Positions 11,743 to 22,673 of a stretch of DNA of 64,000 nt are shown one piece after another. The translations under genes were made by a program, and so were the position numbers. The stretch is from Haematococcus lacustris (lineage: Eukaryota > Chlorophyta > Chlorophyceae > Chlamydomonadales > Haematococcaceae). How positions within the stretch are numbered: position 1 is the first letter of the stretch; each line of letters opens with the position of its first letter. The stretch lies in contig JASKMD010000012.1 in assembly GCA_030144725.1 (NCBI GenBank), positions 9,092,928 through 9,156,927 on the forward strand. Direction: 5' to 3'. The notes below the pieces were generated by a model. That model was not told the origin of the DNA. It saw only the letters and a program-made list of their open reading frames with translations, and did no database searches.

Positions 11743-13336
11743 CTCACCCTCACCCTCACCCTCACCCGCACCCTCACCCTCGCCCTCGCCCTCGCCCTCG
11801 CCCCTCGCCCTCGCCCTCGCCCTCGCCCTCGCCCTCGCCCTCGCCCTCGCCCTCGCCCTCGCCCTCGCCCTCGCCCTCGCCCTCGCCCTCACCCTCACCC
11901 CAACCCTCACCCTCACCCTCACCCTCACCCCAACGTGATGAGTCCTAGCCTCACGCTGTGACTGTGTGACGTCTCCTGTGTGGTATCTCCCACACCTCGC
12001 CCACCCCATGCCAGGCCACCGCATCCATGTGCAACAACCTTGCGCAGCCTGCTCATGGCTGGGCCAAGAGAGGCCCGTTTTCAGGTTGCATTGTCAACAT
12101 GCTGGCTCAGCTGGCTTTGGTTAGGATGCTTTGCTGGGTCCACCCCACAGTTAGGGTTAGGGTTTTGGGTTAGGGTAAGGTAAGGGTAAGTGCTACGACC
12201 CTAACCCCCACCCCACCCCACCCCACCCCACCCCACCCCACCCCACCCCACCCCACCCCACCCCACCCCACCCCACCCCACCCCACCCCACCCCACCCCA
12301 CCCCACCCCACCCCACCCCACCCCACCCCACCCCACCCCACCCCACCCCACCCCACCCCACCCCACCCCACCCCACCCCACCCCACCCCACCCCACCCCA
12401 CCCCACCCCACCCCACCCCACCCCACCCCACCCCACCCCACCCCACCCACCCCACCCCACCCCACCCCACCCCACCCCACCCCACCCCACCCCACCCCAC
12501 CCCACCCCACCCCACCCCACCCCACCCCACCCCACCCCACCCCACCCCACCCCACCCCACCCCACCCCACCCCACCCCACCCCACCCCACCCCACCCCAC
12601 CCCACCCCACCCCACCCCACCCCACCCCACCCCACCCCACCCCACCCCACCCCACCCCACCCCACCCCACCCCTTGCCTGGCTCTGACCCCAACCTCCCC
12701 TACTCCCCTCTGCCCCTTCACCCTCCCCACCTGCCTGGGTGTGGCCTGACGCTGCAGGGCTTTCTTCCTGAGGCGGCGGACGTGTTTGTGGAGCAGGTGC
12801 TCTACCCTAGCTTCTCACCACAGGTCAGCCTGGCTGCCCCAGCTACTCACCAGCTTCCAGCTAGGGTTCTGCCAGGAGTGAGCCATGAGGAGTAAGCTGG
12901 GGTGGGGATTATGGTAAAGGACAGCAGCAGGGCAGGGCCATGAGACAGAGCAGGACCCTGGTGAAGATGAAGTGCCACTGCCATCCTCTGTTGGTGTTCT
13001 ACCTCCCCGGCAAGGAGGGAGGGGCAGCAGGTCCAGGTGTTTGACCCTGAATGCGTCTCAGCCAGTTGGCGCAGCAGCCACAAGCTGGCGGACCTGTTGC
13101 TGCTGCTGCTGCTGCTGCTCCTGTTGCTGTGCCCCTGGCTCTGCTGCTGCTGCTGCCACCGCTGCTTCCGCTACCAACCCCCCTCTACTGCCACCATGCC
13201 CTGCTGCTGCTGCTGCTGCTGGTGGTGGTGTTCGCAGGTGGCTGCCTTCCTGCTGCTAAGCTCAGTGTATGGGCTTTGGAAGACCGGGAAGCTAGACCTG
13301 CCCTTCATGGGTGGCTCGCCCCCTCCGCAGCCCTGA
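10094..13336 (+). CDS. LPA2: LPA2-like thylakoid membrane protein (photosystem II assembly factor), 6 exons
   Basis: Six phase-0 exons give about 202 aa: 10094-10300, 10390-10488, 10662-10721, 10961-11038, 12758-12823 and 13238-13336. The N-terminus (about 70 residues) is Ser/Pro/Gln-rich and could be a chloroplast transit peptide. A basic KRKTKR segment follows. Then come two hydrophobic helices ([19 protein letters not shown], about residues 129-148, and [14 protein letters not shown], about 171-184) separated by [21 protein letters not shown]. The pattern EG..LA.SGFLPE..D.F....LYP.F.P between two helices is characteristic of LOW PSII ACCUMULATION 2, an intrinsic thylakoid protein that supports photosystem II assembly. 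Identification is from remembered family features, so moderately sure. Intron 4 (11039-12757) has swollen to 1.7 kb with CCCTCA, CCCTCG and CCCCA satellites. The third exon's donor (GTTGTG) is weak, so that boundary is the least certain. Confidence 0.68.
11577..11934. repeat. (CCCTCA)n then (CCCTCG)n hexamer satellite in LPA2-like intron 4
   Basis: About 30 CCCTCA hexamers (11577-11776) switch abruptly to about 20 CCCTCG hexamers (11777-11890) and then back to CCCTCA. A few 1-base slips interrupt the runs. The complementary strand reads GAGGGT/GAGGGC, close to telomere-like units. Arg/Pro and His/Pro frames across it are artefacts. Confidence 0.95.
12149..12192. repeat. interstitial TTAGGG-like patch
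   Basis: GTTAGGGTTAGGGTTTTGGG and further TAGGGTAAGG units lie directly before the (CCCCA)n block. Too short and degenerate for a telomere. Confidence 0.7.
12205..12674. repeat. (CCCCA)n satellite in LPA2-like intron 4
   Basis: About 93 tandem CCCCA pentamers with one 4-base unit near 12450. The G-rich complement (TGGGG)n can form quadruplexes. The Gly/Trp/Val open frames on the minus strand are shadows. Confidence 0.98.
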
Positions 13337-15306
13337 CACCTGTCTGGGTGGTCTGGGAGACCAGGGTGGGGAGACACATGGCCTGCTGCCTCCGGCCCGG
13401 GGCCCAACCCTGCGCCCCCATCCCTACGCAGCAGGCAGGCAGGCGGATAGGCAGGTGAATGTGACCTCTGTTCTGCACCTGGCGCCTATGGGCCTGGAGG
13501 GCAGCTGGGGCAGCTAGGACGGAGCTTCCCGACAGGCCTGATTTCCCTACCCCTGTTTGACTTGTAGGACAAAAGCAGGAGGCTGCAGACAACTCACAAC
13601 ATGTTTTGATGCCTTGGCCGCAAGGGGTGCATGCATGCAGAAAAGTTCATGTTCACGTTTCGACGCCCCGGTCTCTGTTAATACAGAGAAGGTGGAAGAC
13701 TAGATGCGTCACACAGCTGTCTTGGCTTAGGCCAGGGATTCAACGCCACTCAGTACGTTTCGCAACGTTGTAATGGAAAATTGTATTGCATTTGAAGTTG
13801 GACGACTCTTACATGTGGTGGTTGGCGCTGCTCGGTCTCGCGTTCACACTCCTCGCGCCAGCGTTGTCCGTGCCGCTCAGTCTGTGCACTTGATATCTTA
13901 CATCGCAAACCCTGGCGGATGGCTCGCAGCTTATGGGTGGCGCTGGGCGTGGTTGCCGTGCCCACCGTGCTCATCGGGGGTTCCGTGGTGCGTGAACGAG
14001 ACAGACGCACGTGGCGCATGCAGGACCCCAGCACCTGCAGCTCTGCACACCACTCGGCGGCCTGCTCTGCCTGTGCTCAGTGCCTTCAGCCTTTTCGGCA
14101 TAGTTATCAGCCAAGGCAGGGATTTGCGTAACTGAGGCAGATACAGCAAGATACCTAGGAAAGAATGATGTATACTCTATGTGGTTGAAAGGAATAGCAC
14201 ACACACATCCAAGTTCTGCTGACTTGTGCGTGAGCTAGGATTAGGGTGATACTGAGGCTGGGAGGGTCACAGGCTCAGGCTCAGGCGGGGCAGTGCCAGG
14301 ACCAGGCTGGATGTCCGGTACCTGGCTAGAGCAGCAGCCCCATGGCATTAATGGTTTACACCCCTATGCCATCAGCCCTGGTACAGCTGTTGGGCATTGA
14401 ACTCCAGTATCACAATACACCATGCTACCCTGACCATACTGCAAACCATGCCAAACACGAGGCTGAAGCCTGATACTAACATGAATCACTGTAAGTCAGT
14501 AAAGTATTGAATCCAATGACTGTAAACAAATATAATAATAAGACCTTTGCAAACCATCAGATACACGTTGCAGCCACAGTGGAGCTTTTATGGCCTCCCA
14601 GCCTCCTCAGCTCCAGGACGCAGCACTTTGGAACCTGCAAGACATGTTGAGAGCTGGGAGCTGGGGCCTGGTCCATGACCTCCCTTGCTGGCCTGCCCTG
14701 ATCCCCCCTTCCCCCTCACCACCTTACCCAAGGTCGCTCTGCCTCCCTGTCCACGCTGACCCCAGGTCATCCAGATGTGCAGCATCATGTACTCCAGGTG
14801 GCGTCTGCGCAAAATCCCAGGTGGGGGGTTAGACTCCTGGGGGGGCCTCATCCTGTCCCTGACTCCTTCACTCGCCCTGGTTCCCCCATCCTGCCCTGGC
14901 CTGCGTCTCCACCTAGCCATCCACTAGGCTAACTAAACAAAACCTGGAAACCATGTAAAATAGTGCGGTATTCATTATAACGGCTTCTCCGTTGTCATAT
15001 CGTTAGACCTGCAATCGCATAGCCAGCCAGGTCATGGGCTAGGATGCTGAGTGATGCACAGTGAGTGATGTTTGGCTGATAGAACCTGGAAGCTTGGTGA
15101 GGAGGTCAGGACGTCATCTCAAACAGCAGTCACCTGCAATGCAGCCGCACAGCGCAGCTGCCACCAGGCTGCACCGTGAAACGTATTATTTTGACTTCAC
15201 CATGCCATTGTATCACGACCTCAGCTGCACACAAATGAGTGAGGGTGGGTGTGAGACACGCAGTGATGCAGGTGTGCCTGCTGCGGCTGTGCTTGGTCCT
15301 GTGCAG
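13337..15306. other. intergenic / P450 5' region, first P450 exon not located
   Basis: A short frame from ATG 13919 encodes a hydrophobic N-terminus (MARSLWVALGVVAVPTVLIGG) that could be the membrane anchor of the downstream P450. A possible phase-1 donor lies at the GGG|GTTCC after it. A second signal-like frame starts at 13815. Neither junction is strong. TGTAA at 13768-13772, the usual green-algal polyadenylation signal, could end the LPA2-like transcript. The rest shows no gene. Confidence 0.35.
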
Positions 15307-18300
15307 GCCCCCGGCCCCACCTGCTGCTGGGCAACATCCTTGATATCATCAAGGCCGGTGGCAGCCACCTGGCAGTCCACACTTGGCGCAAGACCTACGG
15401 CAACATTTTCAAAGTGAGTGTGACCTCACACATGAAACCTCACACATGGAGGGCAGGTGCTGCTCCAGCGTCCTCCACACTTAAAGCTCCCCGCCTGCCT
15501 CCTGCCTGCCTGCTGCTGACCGCCAGACACACCCAAACCCCAGGGAGCAACTAGGTGGCTGAGCGGGACTTGAACCCTGGTCTCAGTGCCCAGCCCTGTG
15601 CCCTGCTTGGCTGCAGATCTATTTTGGCAGAGTGGCTGTGATCGTGGTGGGCGACCCTGACCTGGCCCGCCAGGTGTGGGCACTGGGCAGTGGGCAGCTG
15701 GGTTGAGGCAAAGTCAGCAAAGCAGCAGGGAAGCAACAGCACGCAGGAGATCTCACGGCAGCAGCAGCAGCAACGATGATGATGGCAGCAGTCACAGCAG
15801 CAGCAGTGGCAGCAGCAATCTAAAGATAATGGTCCACCTGCCTTGGTTGTGCCAGGTGCTGTACCGGTTCACCAACCACATGGAGTTCCTGGCCCCTGGC
15901 CTGGCCTTCATGCACGCGCAGCACAAGGCGTTGGACCAGCTGGGGCTAGTTCAAGCCCGGTGAGGGGACCCACCCCACCCCACCCCACCCCACCCCACCC
16001 CACCCCACCCCACCCCACCCCACCCCACCCCACCCCACCCCACCCCACCCCACCCCACCCCACCCCACCCCACCCCACCCCACCCCACCCCACCCCACCC
16101 CACCCCACCCCACCCCACCCCACCCCACCCCACCCCACCCCACCCCACCCCACCCCACCCCACCCCACCCCACCCCACCCCACCCCACCCCACCCACCCC
16201 ACCCCACCCCACCCCACCCCACCCCACCCCACCCCACCCCACCCCACCCCACCCCACCCCACCCCACCCCACCCCACCCCACCCCACCCCACCCCACCCC
16301 ACCCCACCCCCACCCACCCTACCCCACCCCACCACCCACCCCACCCCACCCCAGTCACCTGACCGGCTGACCTGCCCCTTGCCGTCAGGGACGGTTACTG
16401 GCGCTCTGTGCGCAATGCCTGGCAGCCGGCCTTTGCGCCCGGCAGCATCCAGCGCTACGCTGCCCTCATGACCCGCTGTGCTGACCACCTGTGTGAGCTG
16501 CTGGAGGTGGGTAGGGGAAGAAGCCGGTGCAGGGGGGGAAGGGGGCAAGGGGTCAGTGGAAGGGGTCAGTGGAAGGGTGTCAGGGGGTCAGGAGCTGGCT
16601 CGGGCCCTGGCTGCAGGAAGCTGCTGTGGAGGGTCAGGTGGTGGACATCCACGACGCCCTGAACAAGATGACGCTGGGGGTGGTGGGCGAGTGCGCTTAT
16701 GGGTGAGCCACCCCTGATCCCTGATCCCTGACCCCTTCCCTTTCGAGCTAATGCAAAGGCCCCTCCTCCAAGCCTGCCGCCCCCCCACCCTCAACTCCAC
16801 CCCGCCCCACCCGCCCCATCCCCTCTCACCCAATGACGTGTGTATGTGGCACCAGGGTGGACTTTGAGACGTTGCGGAAGGGTGAGCTGTCTGCTCCTGA
16901 GGCCCAGGGGCGCCTGCTTAACAACCAGAACCCAACATCGGGCGCAGGGCGGAAGCTGGTGGATGCCTGCAAGGCCTTCTTCTCTAACGCCAGCTTTTCG
17001 GTGAGCAGGGGCGGGTGGCAGGCAGGGCAGCCATGGATATGTCAGGGCCAACTGAGTCATTGCTGCTGCTACAGCCACAAGGGTGACCCAGACCTAATGA
17101 AAGGCGAGCTCATTCTTTTTGCTGGGGTGTGGTGGTCGGCTTGCATAACTGTGACCAATGCCTGGACACTGGCATCAGTGGCAGAGCATGCTGGGGACGG
17201 CTCAGCTGAGGTCCCTCTTTGCAATTGAGGCTGTAGAGGGCATGGAGGAGCCCAGCGTGGCTGTTTGACAATGACTTCTGGTATAAGGGAGATGGGAAGG
17301 GGATGGGAAGGGAGGAAGGTGCCAGCACTTAGGTGCCAATGTTGCCTGGGTTGCTGAGCTGCCTCTGCTGGGTTGCTGAGTTGCTGAGCCTGGGTTGCTG
17401 AGTTGCTGAGCCTGGGTTGCTGAGTTGCTACACCTTTGACATGTCACGGTGGGGAGGGTGGCATTGCTTGTGCTTACTTATGGGGGGTAAGCAGCAGGAG
17501 GCCCACAAGGCATGGAGGGCAGGCAGTAGTGTGACAATGGGTAGGTGGGTGGTGGGTCGAGGGCTTCAGCTGGGAAAGTGGCCTCCAGGCAGGGCGGAGG
17601 CAGGCAGGCAGGCAGGTGCAGGGGCAGGCAGGTCAGCGCTTGCTGGACCTGACAGCCCCCCTCACCACCTCAGTGGGTGACAGGTTGGCTGATTGAGGTC
17701 CTGTGATGCCTGCTGTGGGACGAGCTGAACTTCACCCTGGACTGACATCCTCCCCTCTGCTCCCTGCCACTTCCCTGCTGCTGCTGCTGCTGCTGCTGCT
17801 GCGGCTGCTGCTGCTGCTGCTGCAGACAGGCAGCAAGTGGGCAATGGTGGCAGCAGTGCTGCCCAGCCTGACACCGTTCCTGAAGCTCGGGGCTTGGCTC
17901 CTGCCAGATGAACCGCTGACTAAGCAGCGAAAGGTGCCTGTGCAACAAATGGAGTGTCATTGGCCTCCCCCTCCCCCTCCCCCTCCCCCTCCCCCTCCCC
18001 CTCCCCCTCCCCCTCCCCCTCCCCCTCCCCCTCCCCCTCCCCCTCCCCCTCCCCCTCCCCCTCCCCCTCCCCCTCCCCCTCCCCCTCCCCCTCCCCCTCC
18101 CCCTCCCCCTCCCCCTCCCCCTCCCCCTCCCCCTCCCCCTCCCCCTCCCCCTCCCCCTCCCCCTCCCCCTCCCCCTCCCCCTCCCCCTCCCCCTCCCCCT
18201 CCCCCTCCCCCCCCCCCTCCCCTCCCCCTCTAATCTGTTGATTCCCTGGCTGCCCAGCTCTCAGCCCTCCACCTGGCAGGCTACGGCACACCCCTGCCCT

Positions 18301-21300
18301 GACACAAGCTCTGCGCTGCCTGGCCTGCCTGCTGCCCCCTAGGCTCGTGAGACCCTGATCACCACCAGCCAGTCCCTCATCGCAGCCTGGCGGCAGCAGC
18401 ACCCCGCACCTCCGCCCCATCAGCCCCAGGCCGACCTTGCTGCCAGTGCTGACACAGCCAATGGGGCCGCGACCAAGGTCAACGGAGGCCTCACCAAAGC
18501 GCTGACTGGGTCTGCTGAGCAGCAGCTGGGCAGCCAGGCAGCAAAGGGTGCAACCAATGGGAAAGCGGCACAGGGGAAGCATCAGGGGGTGGCGGAGCTA
18601 GAGCAGCATGGGGAGGGGGAGGGGGAGGGGGAGGGGGAGGGAGAGGGCCTGTCCGCGGTCAAGCCTGCTGGCAGCCTGGCGGGGGTGGCTCCGGGCTCCT
18701 TTCTGGCCCTCCTGCTCTCTGCTCAGGAGCGGGTGCAGGCAGCCCTCAGCACCAATGCCTACGGCACAGCAGCGGTGGCGGCGGCGGTGGCAGGGGGCAA
18801 GGTGGTGGTGCATGCCTCGGGCAAAGCGGTGGCGGCAGCGGCAGGAGGAGGGGAGAGGGGGCAGGAGGGAGGGGGGGTGCTGGCTGCACCAGGACCTGAG
18901 GTGCCCTTGGATGACCTGGCGCTCATTGCCCAGGCAGGTGGAGCAAGGGACCCCCTTACCCCTAACCCCTTCCCCTCTCACTCCCCCTCCCACCTTCCCC
19001 TTTCTCCCCCTCTCCCTCTCACTCCCTTCCCCTTCCCCTTCCTTTCCCACTCCCCAGCCAACCAGCATCCCTCACTAACCCCCTCTGCCCCCCCTTCGCC
19101 CCAGGACTTGCCCCCCACCTGTCGGCCCTCCCGCTTACAGGCAAACACCTTCATCCTGGCGGGGACCGAGACCACTGCCAACACACTGACGTACTGCCTG
19201 TACTTCCTGGCCCAGAACCCCGCCATCCTGCAGGCGCTGCAGGAGGAGGTGGACGCGTTCGGGCCGCCTGGGACCCCCATCACTGCTGAGGATCAGGTGG
19301 GGGCCGGGGGGCGGGCAACAGGCTCATGACTGCCCTGACAGCAGCAGCACACCTGACCTGAGCGGCAGTAGCGCATGGTCATAGGGGGCAGGGGAAAGGG
19401 GGAAAGGGGGGCTGAACGGTAGGAAAGCAGGAGAGTAGGGGGTAGGGGGAAAGGGGGGCAGGAGGGTAGGAGGGTAGGGGGGCAGGGGAGGAGGGGGGCA
19501 GGGGGTTCGGGGGGGCAGGGTAGGGCACCTCCCACCACCCCCCGGGCCCCCTCCCACGCCTCCCCCTTACCACCGCTCGCCCAGCCTCCCCTTGGCTGCC
19601 TCCCAGACTGGCTGGCCAGCTGCCTTGCTGCCCTGCAGTTCCCCTGGGCTGACGCCATCGTGGCTGAGTCCCAGCGCCTGCTGCCAGCAGCCCACAGCAC
19701 CACGAGGGACATGGAGGGCAAGCCTGAGGGGCTGCAGCTGGGACCTTACCTGCTGCCAAACAACGCAAAGATACTCATCCCCATCTATGTCAGTGGCTGG
19801 CCTCAAGCTTCCGTCACACACGCACAAGCTCCCCCATGCAGATCACATGATCCACATGCAGATCACATGATTTCATGCACTGCTGCCATCACTTCTTCTC
19901 AATACTATCAGTCTTATGGGGTTTATCCCGGCTACTTGTTTTTTGTATGAGGAGACTATGGTACAATAAATATAATGATAATAATAATAGTAGTGATAAT
20001 AGTAGTAATAATCCTAACAATAATAAAGTATGTAATGGGCCAAGTGCATTCTGCGAGATTAATGGGCCAGTCTGAGACAATGCGGACATACACACCGAGG
20101 CGCAGCCAAGGTGTGTATGGCCGCGGAGACGAGGACGTGTTCATTAAATTCGCGTAATGAGCGAGGTAGAGGCAGTTATCTAGTGTGTGTGAGTTCCGCG
20201 GCTCGTTTATTATACAACAGCGCACCCCGTGGCCCCTGGCTTATAAAAACTGTACCCCGCAGCCCGTCAATAATACGAAAGCACGGTCAATGGTGGGTCA
20301 ATCATGTGAACAATTGTGTGAACTTGTAGACATCAAAACGGCTTTACACCAGGCACGGTACATTTGCCTTGTCCAATTCCAGCTAACGAAACCTGCTCGG
20401 AGCCCAAAGCTCGAAGTTTACATGCCAGCCTTGCAAGCCCCTTTCGATACGCCTTGTTGGTAATTTCACCAGATCAGTTTCGTGACCAAATTGTATCACC
20501 AACTGCTTGACCATGGGATTTGGGTAAGAATTGTTTAAGCATGAGATGTTTTTTGTATAAACATACATGACAACGTGGCATCAACTCCAACCTAAGCTTT
20601 CGCGCTTGGTCGCATTGGTGAGGTGTTATCGCGCAAGTCGCGGAATCGGACGTTTAACTCGCGACTTGCGACTTGCAACTTGCCACCCCCGAGTTATGGG
20701 ATTGAATTTGATCTTGGAATTTGCATACCTAATACCTTAAAGATATAGGAAACCCACCTGCCCTTCACTGGCTGACCTGGCTCCTCTATAGGGCCCATCC
20801 CGCTCCCCCTGCACTGCCGGCACGGCTACGGCCCATGCTTTTGTGAATGCACCCTCTCCCATCTGGCAGGCTTCCATCCACCTCCACCCCTCACCCCCCA
20901 CCTGCCTGGTGGAGATAGAGAGAGCTTGTTGTGTTGGTTGGTGGCGTGCTGTAGACATTCCAGGTTGATGAGGCGCAGTGGCCGCGGGCCATGGAGTTCC
21001 TGCCGCAACGGTTTATGGAGAAGGTAAGGGGCGCAAGGGGGCAGGGTCGGGGGAGGGGGAGGGAGGGAGGGTGGAAGGGGGAGGGGGAGGGTGTGATGCA
21101 ATTCAGCCAGAGCTTTAATGGGGTGCTGTGGTGGCTGTAGGGCAAGGCGGAGCTGGGCCCCCGCAATCCGAACAGCTTCCTGCCCTTTGGTGGAGGCACC
21201 CGGCACTGCCCTGGCTACAAGTGAGTGTCGAGAGGCAGGGGCAGGGGGGCTGGGGGGTAAGGCCACCCCCACGGTGACCCTACCCCTGCCCCTGACCTAA

Positions 21301-22007
21301 GTCTGGTTTGGGGGTACCCTACACAGGGGGGCGAGAGGGCAGGGGGTGCCAGGGGCTGACCTCTGGCAGCTCACCCCTTGTTGATGCCCATGGGCCCATG
21401 GTGTAGCATGGTGTAGTATGGTGTGCATGGTTCCAGAGCGCTTCAAATGACTGGTCATGGCGGTGCCAGGGTTGGGCATAGCCAGTCTTAGTGCCAGTGC
21501 CAGGCGTCTAGCACATCGGTCTAGGGGCAACTGCCATTTGAACACTGCCACGCATTGGTGGTGCTCGTGCCATGGTGCAGCATGCAGTAAAGTGTGCAGC
21601 ACATGGGGTGCTGGTGTTGCAGCAGCCTGGGCGTGCTGGCTTGCATGGGGTGCAGGTTTGCAATCCTTGAGGCTCGCATCGCCCTGGTCACCTTGTTCCA
21701 GCGCTTCACCTTCAGCCTGGAGCCCGGGCAGGTGAGTGAGAGAGGTCGGGGTACAGCAGGCTGGCCTCGCAGGGGCAGGGGTAGGGCTGCGGCAGTCGCA
21801 GTGTTCATTAGTGTGGTGGTCACACCATCATCATCACTGCATGGCATGCGGCTGTGGCAACAGCCTGTCAGCCTGGCTGTGTTGCCCATTGTTGCGGTGC
21901 TGCAGGTGCCCATTGACACCCGGGCAGGCATCACGCTCACTCCAGCCAAGGGGCTACGCGTCAAGGTTCATGCCCGCCCGCCCCGCCAGGCAGCACCCGC
22001 TTGCTAA
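15307..22007 (+). CDS. cytochrome P450 monooxygenase (5' exon missing from model), 13 exons assigned
   Basis: Heme-thiolate monooxygenase. Assigned exons: 15307-15413, 15617-15673, 15856-15959, 16389-16506, 16617-16702, 16856-17000, 17826-17933, 18343-18933, 19141-19296, 19639-19788, 20964-21023, 21141-21220, 21656-21731; the terminal exon is 21906-22007. Phases agree at the joins checked. Landmarks: PRPHLLLGN proline-rich start, WRSVR in helix [13 protein letters not shown] in helix I, ESQR (ExxR) in helix K, FLPQRF, and the heme loop [14 protein letters not shown] with the cysteine ligand. The 591-bp exon holds an insertion of roughly 120 residues (Gly/Glu repeats) between helices G and I. 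The intron after it uses a GC donor (CAG|GCAGGT). A few residues after IPIY seem missing, possibly a micro-exon in the 1.2-kb intron. The C-terminal half resembles the plant CYP711 / algal CYP743 group, but the subfamily is not settled. The N-terminal anchor was not found. Confidence 0.95.
15969..16352. repeat. (CCCCA)n satellite in P450 intron
   Basis: About 75 tandem CCCCA pentamers with a single 4-base slip near 16194 and a degenerate 3' end. It lies wholly inside the intron 15960-16388. It is the same unit as in the neighbouring LPA2-like intron, on the same strand. Confidence 0.98.
17201..17700. other. P450 intron interior with GTTGCTGAG decamer repeats
   Basis: Within the 825-bp intron 17001-17825, about 17342-17430 holds short repeats of TGGGTTGCTGAGTTGCTGAG. 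The intron ends in (CTG)n running into the acceptor CTGCAG. Confidence 0.7.
17966..18231. repeat. (CCCCCT)n satellite in P450 intron
   Basis: About 43 CCCCCT hexamers in the intron 17934-18342. The resulting polyproline and (Ser-Pro)n or (Gly-Glu)n frames are not genes. The tract lies upstream of the acceptor and may act as an extreme polypyrimidine tract. Confidence 0.97.
19860..20760. other. AT-rich island inside a P450 intron
   Basis: The intron 19789-20963 contains about 900 bp that is much more AT-rich than its surroundings, including a TAATAATAGTAGTGATAATA run at about 19975-20030. No open frame of note and no clear terminal repeats. It could be an inserted element or organellar fragment. 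Confidence 0.5.
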
Positions 22008-22673
22008 TGCGACGCTATCTGATCTGGTTTGATCTGGGCTGGCCTCGTTTGATGAAGCCTGGGCCATGCTCAGCTAGCTGCCTCTTGCTGTGAGCCTGTG
22101 GTAGGCGTAGGCTTGAGGCCTGGCAGCTGCTTCTGGTGGCATGGGCCATGACATGTATTGTTTTTCTTAACGAGAGCGTGTGTAGAGGAGTGATTGAAGA
22201 GAGAAGGTGTCAACGACCCTGGTATGTACTGTTAGTGCAGCAATTTTATCTTTGCGTGTCTTTGGTCAGGTCCCACAAGGTCTCTTTGACAAAATGTACC
22301 GTGAGCCATTTGATGCCGCGCTTACACAGCCTTGATCAGCGAGCCTTCCCGATATGCCTACTGCATCAACGGGCCTGCACGGCCTGGACGCCCACCAACC
22401 CTTGCCAAGTGTCCAGCTGGCAAGGTTATTGTAGATGGATGTGGCGTTCTTTTTTAAGCGGGTGCTGGTAGGTACGGTACACAACAGCGCTAGCGCGAGG
22501 GCCGGCGGTTATGTCGGTTAGCCGGGTGGCTCGCATCTCGCATCGGGCTGCCGCAGCTCGCTCGCAACATGCCTAAGCATTGCAATGGCCCAACTCCTCC
22601 ACCACATGAAAGCTTATACTACGAGCTGCAGGCAGCATGTTCGAAGGAATTGTTTTTTCCTGGTCTCTCCTAC
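22008..22673. other. downstream of P450; nothing recognised
   Basis: Moderately GC-rich sequence with short frames (22136-22471 + and 22266-22484 -) that show no domain or repeat. Confidence 0.4.

Noticed and set aside
12149..12192. Telomere
   Set aside because: Only a few degenerate TTAGGG units, internal, and flanked by gene introns.
13919..14131. Stand-alone 70-aa membrane protein
   Set aside because: More likely a P450 anchor exon or chance frame; no supporting signals for an independent gene.
15843..16548. (Pro-His)n and (Gly-Val-Gly-Trp)n proteins over the CCCCA array
   Set aside because: Intronic pentamer satellite in the P450 gene; flanking exons define the real frame.
17703..18582. 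Polyproline and (Gly-Glu)n frames
   Set aside because: Intronic CCCCCT hexamers and the shadow strand of the P450 exon.
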